Shown here: positions 5,931 through 13,226 of the stretch, piece after piece
How positions within the stretch are numbered: the first letter of the stretch is position 1
Layout of the letters: the number at the start of each line of letters is the position of its first letter
Source: Oligoflexales bacterium
Lineage (GTDB): Bacteria > Bdellovibrionota_B > Oligoflexia > Oligoflexales > CACXFL01
Reading direction: 5' to 3'
Assembly: GCA_028282865.1 (NCBI GenBank)
Contig: JANQHA010000309.1
Location: 1-13,226, forward strand
Length of the DNA stretch: 13,226 nucleotides
Translations under genes and position numbers: made by a program
Notes under the pieces: model-generated
What the model saw: the letters and a program-made list of their open reading frames with translations, nothing else
Databases searched by the model: none
Told to the model about the DNA's origin: nothing

Positions 5931-8564
5931 GTGACTAACCAGATACGGACCATTACTAACACAGCATTAGCATTGGCCTTGGCCATAATTCTTGAGGTGC
6001 CGGCAAACGCTCAAGCGCCTGTCCTACCCTTGAGTCTAAATAACAGCCGTATACCCATGTTAAAATCAGCGCTTTTAGAGAGTAAAAAATCAACCCTGGC
6101 TGAGCAGCTAAAAATTCTTCAAACCGGTAAGTTTGAACAACAGAGCCAAGCGGCTAAAGCTATATTATCAATCATTCCAAAACTATCTACTAGGGCGACG
6201 GTTGTAAGCCTACTAGCAGTAGGAAGGTTTTATGCTGGGCAGAGCTCTAACGGTAAGCAGTTAAAGAACTCAGACCAGTCCTATCGCCAGTACTTAGTTA
6301 AAGCATCAAAAAAAACCACCAGATACTCTGAGGCAGAAAGAGATGCCGTCTTTAGGTTTATATTAGCTACCTACCGCAAAGCTGAGCCAAATAACTCATG
6401 GACTACCTCGCCTTTATCGCAAAGAGCATTTAGAGATCTACCAGCGTATCAAGCGTTTGTTGAACGACAAGCTCTAGAGCACTGGCACAAAGATCGGCGC
6501 ACTAAGTCCATTATAACCTATCGTCGCATAGCAAAAAAGCTGACCGGAAAGAAACAAAGGTCAAGCATTGACAGAAGGTATGCCTACTTATCTGAGAAAA
6601 ATTACCAAAAAGACGGTAACATCACACGTCATGAAAAAAGGTTGAGGATCCTTTTATCTAACTATAAAGACAACCAAGTTTTTGGCGCTAAAAATGAGAG
6701 CTTAGTCATATCAAACAAAAAACGGGTTCTTTATTACTACGAACGATTAGCCAAAAAGGAAATCGCCGCTGCCGAAAAGAAGTCTAGTAGTTCTAAGCAT
6801 CGGCTTGAAGTGATACCACTAGTTAAACGGCTAATTAGCAATCTAAATGATGATAAAGTCAAGATTCGTCACTATAAAGAAAAATTAGCAAAGATTTATC
6901 AGGTTAATGAGCAACACTCAAGAGCGGTTGCTACCTATCAATCATTGATACCAGGTGCTTCTTTGATAAAAAAATCTTTATACCTGAAATACGCGATCAA
7001 ATCTCAATCGATATTAGCCTCATGGCCTCAAATGGTCGTTTGGAGCTCTCATAAAAGGATCAAAAAATCACAGCGGGCTCTGTTACGTGATTTACACAAT
7101 CAAAGAGCTAACCTAACATCCAGCGAGATCAAGTGGCGGCATTCGGCACATAGTGGCTTGATCAGTATCAATTTAGGCGATGGAAAAACTGCCTTCTCGC
7201 AATGGAACAATCAGCTATCGGAAAATAATATCACAAGAACAGCAAATGAAATCGCCGGATTTATGGCGCATACTTACAAAGCTCAAAAAAGTTGGGGAGA
7301 GTTGGAGAAAATAAGTCGACTAGCTAAGCAAAAAAGATTTAAATTTATTTTCAATAAAACTGGAACTAGTCCTAAGGACATGCTCGCGCTATCACTTATC
7401 GAAGGCGGCAATCAACACCTCAAAACTGGACAGTACTCAACTGCACGAGAGAAACTCTTAGAGTTTACGAGCAAATTTTCTAGACATAAACGATATGAAG
7501 AAGGCCTATATCACCTGGCCTTAGCGCAGCGCGGAGAGGGATTACACGCTGATTCAATCAAATCACTTATCACCATATTAAGAGATCGTCCATCGTCCAA
7601 ATATGCGAGCAGATCTGCGCTTAAATGCAGTGAATGGTCGGAGACCATCGCACTAGAAGAGGAGCTCATCTACTGTGGTCAAACATACCTGAAGTTATCT
7701 AAAAACCGGGGTATTAAAAATAAGGTAAGAGAATCGCTCGCTAGAATCTATATCGGTCGAGAGCTCCATGGCCAAGCCTCTTATCAGCTTAAAATGCTAG
7801 CTAGAGACACAAAACTTCAAAGGTCTAAGCGAATTAAGTTTGCCCTCAAAGCTCTCGAGATTGAAGAGCGTTATGGCTCTAGTGTCGCAGCATTCGAAGC
7901 TGCAAAACTCGCAGAATCAATTTCAAAAGGAAACCACGACGTCAAAGCCCGAGCCTTAGTGGTGAAGGCAAGGTACTTCTTTGAAACCAATCGTGCTTCG
8001 AAACTTGAAAGAGTTATAAGTCAAGTTGAGAAGCTAAATACAGACAGCAAAGCAGTCCGCGAATCGCTTGCAGAGTCACGATTCTACTCAGCTCAATTGA
8101 TGGCCGCAACTAAAAGGCCGGAGATTTATAGTATAGAGTTGAAAAACCCTTCTTTAGTTTTAGAGCGAGAATTCAATCACTATAAAAAGATCCGAGATAA
8201 GTATCTATCAATCTGCGAAATTGGGCCAAACAGCTACTGCGGACCAGCTCAAATCAGTGTCACGTCAATCGCAGACGATACTTTAGATCGTATTGAAGAT
8301 ATCAGTATCGCCGATAAGCTGAGCAAGAGTTTAGTAGATCAGTTTAATAGTAGAAAAATGAAAATTAGTGATATCATCGCTTCAGACCACCAGAATTTTG
8401 GTGAGAAGGCATTAGAAACGGTAAATAACCACCATACGTCTCCCAATTGGACCTTGCAGATTCTTTGGGAAAATAGCACAGACTGGAACTTTGACCGGAT
8501 TACGGGAGAGACCAGCAATGGTTTCATCCAGTTTGACCCGCAGCTTGTGACTGTCGAGAAATAA
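5931..8564 (+). CDS. Large secreted TPR-repeat protein
   Basis: The product has 877 residues. The GTG start is supported by TAAGGA nine bases upstream and by an immediate signal peptide (TALALALAIILEVPANA, cleavage near residue 27 or 29), so the protein is periplasmic or exported. The rest is almost wholly alpha-helical and very basic. Repeated helix pairs of TPR type are clearest at about 488-565 (HLKTGQYSTAREKLLEF, then EEGLYHLALAQRGEGLHADS) and around 610-720 (RIYIGRELHGQASYQLKMLA; KARALVVKARYFFETNRAS). Such proteins are protein-protein scaffolds. The C-terminal 100 residues are different: less basic, with cysteines and W-rich patches (WTLQILWENSTDWNF). The next gene starts nine bases after the stop and encodes a TPR lipoprotein, so the two probably work together. 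The pairing recalls GltD (AgmU)/GltE (AglT) of myxobacterial gliding, an architectural analogy only. Confidence 0.75.
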   Translation: MTNQIRTITNTALALALAIILEVPANAQAPVLPLSLNNSRIPMLKSALLESKKSTLAEQLKILQTGKFEQQSQAAKAILSIIPKLSTRATVVSLLAVGRFYAGQSSNGKQLKNSDQSYRQYLVKASKKTTRYSEAERDAVFRFILATYRKAEPNNSWTTSPLSQRAFRDLPAYQAFVERQALEHWHKDRRTKSIITYRRIAKKLTGKKQRSSIDRRYAYLSEKNYQKDGNITRHEKRLRILLSNYKDNQVFGAKNESLVISNKKRVLYYYERLAKKEIAAAEKKSSSSKHRLEVIPLVKRLISNLNDDKVKIRHYKEKLAKIYQVNEQHSRAVATYQSLIPGASLIKKSLYLKYAIKSQSILASWPQMVVWSSHKRIKKSQRALLRDLHNQRANLTSSEIKWRHSAHSGLISINLGDGKTAFSQWNNQLSENNITRTANEIAGFMAHTYKAQKSWGELEKISRLAKQKRFKFIFNKTGTSPKDMLALSLIEGGNQHLKTGQYSTAREKLLEFTSKFSRHKRYEEGLYHLALAQRGEGLHADSIKSLITILRDRPSSKYASRSALKCSEWSETIALEEELIYCGQTYLKLSKNRGIKNKVRESLARIYIGRELHGQASYQLKMLARDTKLQRSKRIKFALKALEIEERYGSSVAAFEAAKLAESISKGNHDVKARALVVKARYFFETNRASKLERVISQVEKLNTDSKAVRESLAESRFYSAQLMAATKRPEIYSIELKNPSLVLEREFNHYKKIRDKYLSICEIGPNSYCGPAQISVTSIADDTLDRIEDISIADKLSKSLVDQFNSRKMKISDIIASDHQNFGEKALETVNNHHTSPNWTLQILWENSTDWNFDRITGETSNGFIQFDPQLVTVEK

Positions 8565-8573
8565 GAGGAATTT

Positions 8574-9548
8574 ATGATACCAGTACTTCAAATTCTATAT
8601 CCCATACTGCTAGTAGTTAGTTTCTCAGCTTGTACTACCACTGGCTCCAAATCTGCTAGTTTGTCTAGCGCAAAAAGCCAAGAACCTATCCTAGGTCAGG
8701 TCGGAAGCTCTAAGTTTGTTTTATCAAGCTTGGATCGCAAGCACTGGGTCCAGCTGCGCAAGAGCACCACCAACCAATCTGAGAAACTCTATGCGACGCT
8801 AGCGGCTGGTGCTTGGGAAGCTGCCGAAGCTGAAGCACGAAACTACCTGCTTAAGAACCCTAGAAATGAGCAAGCACTAACAGTACTAGTGATTGCTACA
8901 TCAATGCAAAAAAAGCATCCGCTCGCTGCATATTACGCTGGTCTAATCGAAACATATCATCGACCAAGCTCAGAAAGCCTCAATGCCAGAGCTTTAGCAA
9001 CTGTTACAGCTCCAAAAGCCGACATAAACGACTTTCAAAATGCTGTACAGTTGTTTCACCAAGCATTTTATGAAACAAATACTGAAATAGCGGCAGGGCT
9101 TAACCTAGGTCGGCTATACCTTGAGCTCGGAGATGCGCAGGGAGCATCTGAGATCTTTGCTGAGACCCGACAACGCTGTAAGGACTGCCTTCCAAGTCTC
9201 GTAGGCCACGGAATCGCCAACAGCCGCCTTAGAAAGCTAAGCAAAGCCAAAACCATCTTTCATTTGGTGCTAAAAATTAATCCTCATCACCCGCAGGCAC
9301 TTTATCGACTTGCTCTAATCGCTAAAGAAGATAAGCAGATCAAACAAGCCAAGAGGTACCTCGACTTAGTGATGATCCACGCAAAATCTAGCAACTATAT
9401 CATAGCCAAAAAGGCAGAGGAGCTGGTCAGAACACTTGACTCCCAGTCAGATATATCGAATATTGCAAGTGATAGCTCTTCAGAAAAAAAACAAGGAAAC
9501 AGCAGTCAGCAAGATGACTTGCTTATAGATGTAGGCATTCGGGAATAA
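8574..9548 (+). CDS. TPR-repeat lipoprotein
   Basis: The product has 324 residues. A signal peptide ends in F17-S-A-C20, a lipobox with Phe in place of Leu at -3. The residues after C20 are TTTG, with no Asp at +2, favouring the outer membrane. A Ser-rich linker (22-36) precedes TPR-like helix pairs at about 73-106, 173-206, 207-240 and 241-274; the third carries NSRLRKLSKAKTIFHLVLKINP and the fourth HPQALYRLALIAKEDKQIKQA, a textbook TPR. C202-x-x-C205 sits at a repeat junction and could form a disulfide in the periplasm. The last 35 residues are a polar, Ser/Gln/Asp-rich tail. AGAGGA precedes the ATG, and the gene follows the large TPR gene by nine bases, so one transcript is likely. It probably anchors that scaffold to the membrane (inference from position). 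Confidence 0.78.
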   Translation: MIPVLQILYPILLVVSFSACTTTGSKSASLSSAKSQEPILGQVGSSKFVLSSLDRKHWVQLRKSTTNQSEKLYATLAAGAWEAAEAEARNYLLKNPRNEQALTVLVIATSMQKKHPLAAYYAGLIETYHRPSSESLNARALATVTAPKADINDFQNAVQLFHQAFYETNTEIAAGLNLGRLYLELGDAQGASEIFAETRQRCKDCLPSLVGHGIANSRLRKLSKAKTIFHLVLKINPHHPQALYRLALIAKEDKQIKQAKRYLDLVMIHAKSSNYIIAKKAEELVRTLDSQSDISNIASDSSSEKKQGNSSQQDDLLIDVGIRE

Positions 9549-9569
9549 ATACCGCTAGCCTCCCAAAAA

Positions 9570-10847
9570 CTACAGCGAAGTAGGCCTATTAAAAGCTTTG
9601 TAACAAGGGTCTTTAGAAAAATATCTAGAAAGATATTTATCGTAGAATTTTTTAGAGCTGTTTTTCGCTTTAATGCGAGCAGGTTCAGTTTTCTCGGATG
9701 CCCAGTCAAAAACTTTGGTACGGGTTTTTAGGTAATAACTAGTCCAACCGAGAGCCCCATTGATGGTCATTGCAGTCGCCGTGTACCAAAGCATATCGCT
9801 CGACAACCGAAAAGACTCGCAAAACACCGATGATAAAGACATCATCAAAGTGGCAACGCTTGATGTACCGACGAGCTTTATGGCATTCGAGATTCCTTTA
9901 CCATGATCTGCAAAATATTTGATTTTATTTGCTTTAAGCTTTTCAAGATATATCTTCGCATCTAACCGCTTCCAGGCTCCGGAGCTAGCAGCCGACAACC
10001 CCCCAAACAACCAGGTATAAGCGACCCATTCCATAGGGTTAGCTAAATAACTCGCCGGACCACCTGCCAAAGCCATCGCCCAATGAACCGTAGTGAGGTA
10101 ACCAGCTATCAAAGTGCCATGCTTACCGAAGGTATCCCATAACCAACGGGCAGCTCTCCAGCGAAACTTCCCGCTACGGTGAAGGTCGCCGTCTTTATCC
10201 CATATAGGATTTCGGCCAATGAATTTGTTAAGGTCGTGATTCTCTTTATGTAGCCTTCGAGACAATAACCCGGCTGTCAAACCTCCGACAATCGATGGGA
10301 CGACGGGAAGGTCGCCGATGAGAATTGAGACACCCATAGTTACTGCAGCTGTCCCGACAAATCTAACATTTGACATAATAGTCAAAAATTTAAACAACCT
10401 AGAGACCGCAATCTCTTCGAAGATGTCTTCTTCTGGAACAGCGACATATTTCTCAAACTCGTCAGTGTGATTTAGGGTAAACAGAGTAATATCCTCAATA
10501 TTTTCCTGAATCATATTTGCCAGTTTAATGCCGCCCTCGTCCCCGTCTGCCTGCGACATGACGACCATTTCGATGGGCCCTAAATCAGGATTACTCTCTC
10601 TTAGCTCCGCGATCGCTTGTCTCAATGTCTCGACCATTTCGTGCATATCAGTGCCCTTAGGTGCCAATAAGGTCCTAATATTAAGCTGGTCTGAGTTTGC
10701 GGGGCTGTTAGGGTCAGAATTATCTGAGGCAAGCTCTTTGGGAGTTTTGATAGAAACTGATATCTCTGACATCGAGGCTGCAGGCTTAGACAGGCTTAGC
10801 AGCAAGAACCCAACAATCATATACGAGAAACCCAAACTCCGTTTCAA
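9570..10847 (-). CDS. Membrane protein with signal peptide and N-terminal exported domain, unknown family
   Basis: I do not recognise this protein. I place the start at the TTG at 10847-10845 because AGGAG lies five bases upstream and it gives a proper signal peptide, MKRSLGFSYMIVGFLLLSLS, ending near PAAS. A longer frame from 10874 would add nine residues without a Shine-Dalgarno. With this start it has 425 residues. Residues about 30-150 form a soluble, acidic domain with alternating helix and strand (MHEMVETLRQAIAELRE, then IEMVVMSQADGDEGG, then GIKLANMIQENIEDITLF). About five to six hydrophobic segments follow (near 165-180, 181-196, 243-263, 272-289, 320-343, 352-372), with a polar, W/R-rich loop between (210-240, containing WDKDGD). 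A basic C-terminal tail follows. It is a single-gene unit with its own promoter and converges on the TPR lipoprotein gene with 21 bases between them. Confidence 0.65.
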   Translation of the reverse strand: MKRSLGFSYMIVGFLLLSLSKPAASMSEISVSIKTPKELASDNSDPNSPANSDQLNIRTLLAPKGTDMHEMVETLRQAIAELRESNPDLGPIEMVVMSQADGDEGGIKLANMIQENIEDITLFTLNHTDEFEKYVAVPEEDIFEEIAVSRLFKFLTIMSNVRFVGTAAVTMGVSILIGDLPVVPSIVGGLTAGLLSRRLHKENHDLNKFIGRNPIWDKDGDLHRSGKFRWRAARWLWDTFGKHGTLIAGYLTTVHWAMALAGGPASYLANPMEWVAYTWLFGGLSAASSGAWKRLDAKIYLEKLKANKIKYFADHGKGISNAIKLVGTSSVATLMMSLSSVFCESFRLSSDMLWYTATAMTINGALGWTSYYLKTRTKVFDWASEKTEPARIKAKNSSKKFYDKYLSRYFSKDPCYKAFNRPTSL

Positions 10848-10852
10848 TAGTG

Positions 10853-10857
10853 CTCCT
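10853..10857 (-). promoter_or_regulatory. Shine-Dalgarno selecting the internal TTG start
   Basis: AGGAG, five bases, then TTG at 10847-10845 on the minus strand. No comparable site precedes the upstream TTG at 10874, so translation of the membrane protein most likely begins here. Confidence 0.65.
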
Positions 10858-10906
10858 AGCTCAAAGTTCAACAAACGACATATAAATTGTTTTTCTATCG
10901 GAACAT

Positions 10907-10935
10907 CTTATATCGCTATCTATCTAAAATATCAA
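10907..10935 (-). promoter_or_regulatory. Sigma70-type promoter for the orphan membrane protein
   Basis: On the minus strand, TTGATA (10935-10930, 5/6 to consensus), exactly 17 bases, then TATAAG (10912-10907, 5/6). The predicted transcription start near 10900 leaves a leader of about 53 bases before the TTG at 10847. An A/T tract immediately upstream (about 10940-10990) could act as an UP element. Confidence 0.6.
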
Positions 10936-11095
10936 CTATAATTTTATTAAAATAAAAAATTTTTTTATATAAATTAAATTTATTTTTAACGAATTATTAA
11001 GATTTTATAAGCTAAGACGTCTCTTTAGAGCCTTTTCCATCAAGAAATCTCGCAAAATACCGATAGATCCCCTAGCAAACCCAAGCTCAGGACCC
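10936..11095. other. AT-rich divergent intergenic segment
   Basis: This segment lies between the membrane-protein promoter and the serine-protease gene. Bases 10936-11010 are almost pure A and T, with long A and T runs, far more AT-rich than the surrounding coding DNA. A plus-strand TATAAT occurs at 10937-10942 and TATAAG near 11006-11011, neither with a good -35. The tract may be an UP element, a bent or melted region, or a target for a nucleoid silencer. No small ORF with a Shine-Dalgarno and no RNA gene is seen. Confidence 0.4.
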
Positions 11096-12214
11096 ATGAT
11101 GAACTTAGATCGACTCAGGCCTTTTTTAGTTATAGCGGCTATAAGCCCACTTTTCCTGACTATCTCGTGTAAAAACAAGGTGTCATTGACAAAATCTGGC
11201 TACATAATCAATGAAAACAACATCGAGTTATTCAAGCCAGAAGAGAATCACAAAGATTATATAAAACTTGCCAAGTCAACCCCGCTGATTGCCACCTTGC
11301 TCGCCAACGGAAACCGAAAGTTTTGCTCTGGCGTCTTGGTAAAACCTGAAGAAAACGACCCGGATAAAAGCCCACGAGTTTTGTCAAATTTTCACTGTTT
11401 TGCAAAAACCGACAAGAAAAAGGTGATACTCGACCAATTTCTAAACGAGGCCTGTATCAATACCTCGGTGTACTTCGACTTTAATGCCAGTGATCCCGAC
11501 CGGGCGCACAAAACGAGCTGCCTTGAGGGCACCCTAAAGGGCGACTTCGTGAGCGACCTGGCAGTCATCAAGCTTAGCAATCCGCTACCTAAAGATTACC
11601 CACCATTGGAGTTCTGGGATGATGACCAAATTCCAGAGGGAAAAACCGCAACTATTATCCACTATCCAGATATCAAGGAAAACTTTGTTAAGATTAACAA
11701 CAGCAAGTTAGAACTACCTGCGGCGGCAATTACTGAGACTGACTGCAATATAATAGGTGATTTCCCAAAAGATGAATGGTCTCTTGACCCAGTGCTAGCT
11801 TTTAGTGTCAAACACAACTGCGACCTCATCCATGGGTCCAGCGGTTCTGCGCTTATTGACAGAGAGTCCAAGAAAATCCTCGGAATCAACTGGGGTGGCA
11901 TTGAAATCACATCTAAAAACCAGTACAGCAAAAATAATGCAGCCACCAAGACTACCTACATCAAGGCATTTCTAAACGGTGAGCTCGAGTCTATAAAAGA
12001 GCAGACCCGCCAGGAGGCATATGGAGCCGATTTAGTGGTCAGAAAAAACGCCAAATCAAAAAAGGTACAAAGGCTTTTAGGCCAGGAGGTTCCAGAATCA
12101 TGTGGCGTCATTTCAACCAATGGAGGCTCGAAGGTGGCCTATTTGCTGTATCTTCTAATATTTATTCCCACTTTGGCAGTTATTGCTCGATCTGCTATTC
12201 TAATGAGACGATAA
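11096..12214 (+). CDS. V8/trypsin-like serine protease, lipoprotein with C-terminal hydrophobic tail
   Basis: The product has 372 residues and a chymotrypsin-fold (S1/V8-like) catalytic triad: His100 in S-N-F-H-C (the T-A-A-H-C position, with C77 nearby for the usual disulfide), Asp154 in S-D-L-A-V-I, and Ser249 in G-S-S-G-S (the G-D-S-G-G position). All three are present, so an active endopeptidase is expected. The missing Asp before the serine is common in V8-type enzymes. The N-terminus has a signal peptide ending L-T-I-S-C25, a lipobox-like site. The C-terminus is unusual: SCGV, a short linker with GG (343-344), about 19 hydrophobic residues, then RR, resembling a C-terminal sorting or anchor signal. 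Two ATGs are adjacent; AGGA at 11089-11092 is better spaced for the second (11099). It is followed 12 bases later by a small secreted-protein gene. Confidence 0.85.
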   Translation: MMNLDRLRPFLVIAAISPLFLTISCKNKVSLTKSGYIINENNIELFKPEENHKDYIKLAKSTPLIATLLANGNRKFCSGVLVKPEENDPDKSPRVLSNFHCFAKTDKKKVILDQFLNEACINTSVYFDFNASDPDRAHKTSCLEGTLKGDFVSDLAVIKLSNPLPKDYPPLEFWDDDQIPEGKTATIIHYPDIKENFVKINNSKLELPAAAITETDCNIIGDFPKDEWSLDPVLAFSVKHNCDLIHGSSGSALIDRESKKILGINWGGIEITSKNQYSKNNAATKTTYIKAFLNGELESIKEQTRQEAYGADLVVRKNAKSKKVQRLLGQEVPESCGVISTNGGSKVAYLLYLLIFIPTLAVIARSAILMRR

Positions 12215-12226
12215 AAAATAGGCATA

Positions 12227-12841
12227 ATGATGAATTTTAAAAAACTGCCAGTGCTAGCGGGGCTCCTTGGGGGAGTGGCTTTTTCTCAAGCAAAACCATT
12301 TGACCCGCTAAGCTGGTCAAAGTCCGAACTTTCTGCTGAGCTGACCCGGCAAACAAACAAAATATCCGACAAAAAACCCAAGCGGAAAATAGCAAAAATG
12401 AGCCAGGTCGTATGTGACGTGCCTTCCAAAGGGCTATCGCTTATCGCCGACTTGCAGTCCAGTGCGTCCAAGCAAAGTAAAGGGGCATTGCTCCGTAAGG
12501 TCGTGAATCAGATAGGACAAATGCAATTAGACGCTTCTTTATGCCTTATGAGTTCACTGACTTCTTTGGCTAGCAAGCATACAACCAGCGGCAAATACGA
12601 GCCCCTGCACCTTCTACAATACCTTAGACAGATAGATCATCCGATCTATAGAAATGAAGCAGTTAAGGTCATGCATGCGATGCGTTTTTTGCAGATAGGT
12701 GACTACCCTGAAACTTTGAGGATCCTATGGCAACTGAAGGACGTAAACCTATATTATGTTGATTCATATAACCAAGTACAAAAAATCTTTGCAAAAAAAC
12801 AGCGAGGCCAAGGATCTGTGGCCCTTAGGCAAAACCTATAA
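12227..12841 (+). CDS. Small secreted helical protein downstream of the protease
   Basis: The family is not recognised. The product has 204 residues. A signal peptide (KKLPVLAGLLGGVAFSQA, cleavage near residue 22) sends it out of the cytoplasm. The mature protein is basic at first (KKPKRK, 50-55), has two cysteines (C63 and C106) that could pair, and is helical beyond that. Its C-terminal half (about 122-195) looks like two or three TPR/HEAT-type helix pairs (HLLQYLRQIDHPIYRNEA; MRFLQIGDYPETLRILWQL). AGG before the tandem ATGs suits the second Met (12230) best. The 12-base gap from the protease implies a shared transcript; it may be a protease partner, inhibitor or substrate (speculative). 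It converges on the AI-2E permease gene, leaving 12 bases and no obvious terminator. Confidence 0.65.
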   Translation: MMNFKKLPVLAGLLGGVAFSQAKPFDPLSWSKSELSAELTRQTNKISDKKPKRKIAKMSQVVCDVPSKGLSLIADLQSSASKQSKGALLRKVVNQIGQMQLDASLCLMSSLTSLASKHTTSGKYEPLHLLQYLRQIDHPIYRNEAVKVMHAMRFLQIGDYPETLRILWQLKDVNLYYVDSYNQVQKIFAKKQRGQGSVALRQNL

Positions 12842-12853
12842 AAGCTTTCTGAG

Positions 12854-13226
12854 TCAATGCGTGAGGCTAAGGCGCTGGACCGCAATTTTTAAGCTTACTA
12901 AAATCGGCGTAGCTAAAATCATCCCAGGCACACCCCAGATAAGCCCCCAAAACATAAGGGAAAGCAGAATACTCACCGGGTGAAGGTCTAGTTGATCACC
13001 CAGCAGCTTTGGCTCAATGACGTTCCCAACTGCAAATTGAATGGTAGCTGGAACGATCAAAGCAAGATAAAACTGCCAGCCAAAGCCAAAAGAAATCAAT
13101 GCTATTGGTAAAGGAAGAGCAGTCGCGACCAAAGAACCAAAGGTCGGAATAAAGTTTAGGATAAAAGCCAAAAAGCCGAACATCAAAGCCATATCGACCC
13201 CGATTGCAGCCAAAACAGCTGAAACT
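12854..13226 (-). CDS. AI-2E family transporter (PerM/YhhT-like), C-terminal part (5' end outside window)
   Basis: The frame stays open to the right edge, so the TTG near 13213 is internal and the true start lies beyond the window; about 123 residues are visible. They contain the diagnostic C-terminal block of the AI-2E exporter/PerM family: F-I-L-N-F-I-P-T-F-G-S, then G-N-V-I-E-P-K-L-L-G, then LHPVSILLSLMFWG, then IWGVPGMILATPI, with three to four hydrophobic segments. Members are inner-membrane permeases; a few export autoinducer-2, others move Na+/H+ or have unknown substrates, so the name should not be read as evidence of quorum sensing. The C-terminus is short and ends RLSLTH. Confidence 0.92.
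   Translation of the reverse strand, partial: VSAVLAAIGVDMALMFGFLAFILNFIPTFGSLVATALPLPIALISFGFGWQFYLALIVPATIQFAVGNVIEPKLLGDQLDLHPVSILLSLMFWGLIWGVPGMILATPILVSLKIAVQRLSLTH

Noticed and set aside
9549..9595. Bidirectional terminator between the TPR lipoprotein and the membrane protein (CTAC...GTAG, TAGGCCTA)
   Set aside because: The stems are four bases or a loopless palindrome with no U-tract, so not enough for a terminator call.
10528..10941. Plus-strand 137-codon open frame opposite the orphan membrane protein
   Set aside because: It lies almost wholly antisense to a gene with a Shine-Dalgarno, signal peptide and promoter, and it has no recognisable domain.
12842..12900. Terminator between the secreted helical protein and the AI-2E permease
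   Set aside because: The two AAGCTT copies are too far apart and lie partly inside the permease gene; no compact hairpin is visible.
1..13226. Defence island, CRISPR array, prophage or insertion sequence
   Set aside because: No array repeats, transposase, integrase, nuclease, toxin-antitoxin or phage structural motif is seen in any frame.

Overview
The window comes from a moderately AT-rich Gram-negative bacterial chromosome. It reads like accessory envelope biology from a predatory or deltaproteobacteria-like lineage such as Bdellovibrionota/Oligoflexia. That placement is an inference from the protein repertoire (many TPR proteins, lipoproteins and exported orphans, a PilZ protein, a V8-type protease) and from frequent TTG/GTG starts. 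There is no rRNA or marker gene to confirm it. I found no tRNA, rRNA, CRISPR array, transposase or phage gene.

Layout. (1) 1-194: 3' end of a class II aldolase/adducin-family gene on +. (2) 245-1051: a cysteine-rich exported orphan on +, converging on and overlapping by 19 bp (3) a minus-strand pair at 1033-2873, an outer-membrane beta-barrel-like protein followed by a TPR lipoprotein with an ATGA overlap. (4) A divergent intergenic region, then a + strand trio at 3023-4399: a two-domain PilZ protein, a short helical protein and a small Lys-tailed phasin-like protein. (5) 4461-5714: a minus-strand sodium:dicarboxylate/amino-acid symporter with a TTG start and a consensus Shine-Dalgarno, ending toward a hairpin terminator shared with the trio. 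(6) 5931-9548: a + strand pair, a large secreted TPR protein and a TPR lipoprotein. (7) 9570-10847: a minus-strand orphan with a signal peptide, an exported domain and several membrane helices, with a good sigma70-type promoter. (8) 11096-12841: a + strand pair, a lipoprotein V8/trypsin-like serine protease with a possible C-terminal sorting tail and a small secreted helical protein. (9) 12854-13226: the C-terminal part of an AI-2E/PerM-family permease on -, running off the window.

How the genes relate. Two gene pairs combine a TPR lipoprotein with a second envelope protein (1033-2873 and 5931-9548), and this is the most systematic theme. The 5931-9548 pair has the architecture of a periplasmic TPR scaffold plus TPR lipoprotein, as in the Myxococcus gliding Glt complex (GltD/GltE), but I claim only architectural similarity. 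The oddest purely sequence-level signal is a 23-bp near-identical segment (22/23) placed in the same frame near the 3' ends of two otherwise unrelated genes (992-1014 and 3734-3756). Nothing in the window clearly amounts to a known defence or secretion system.
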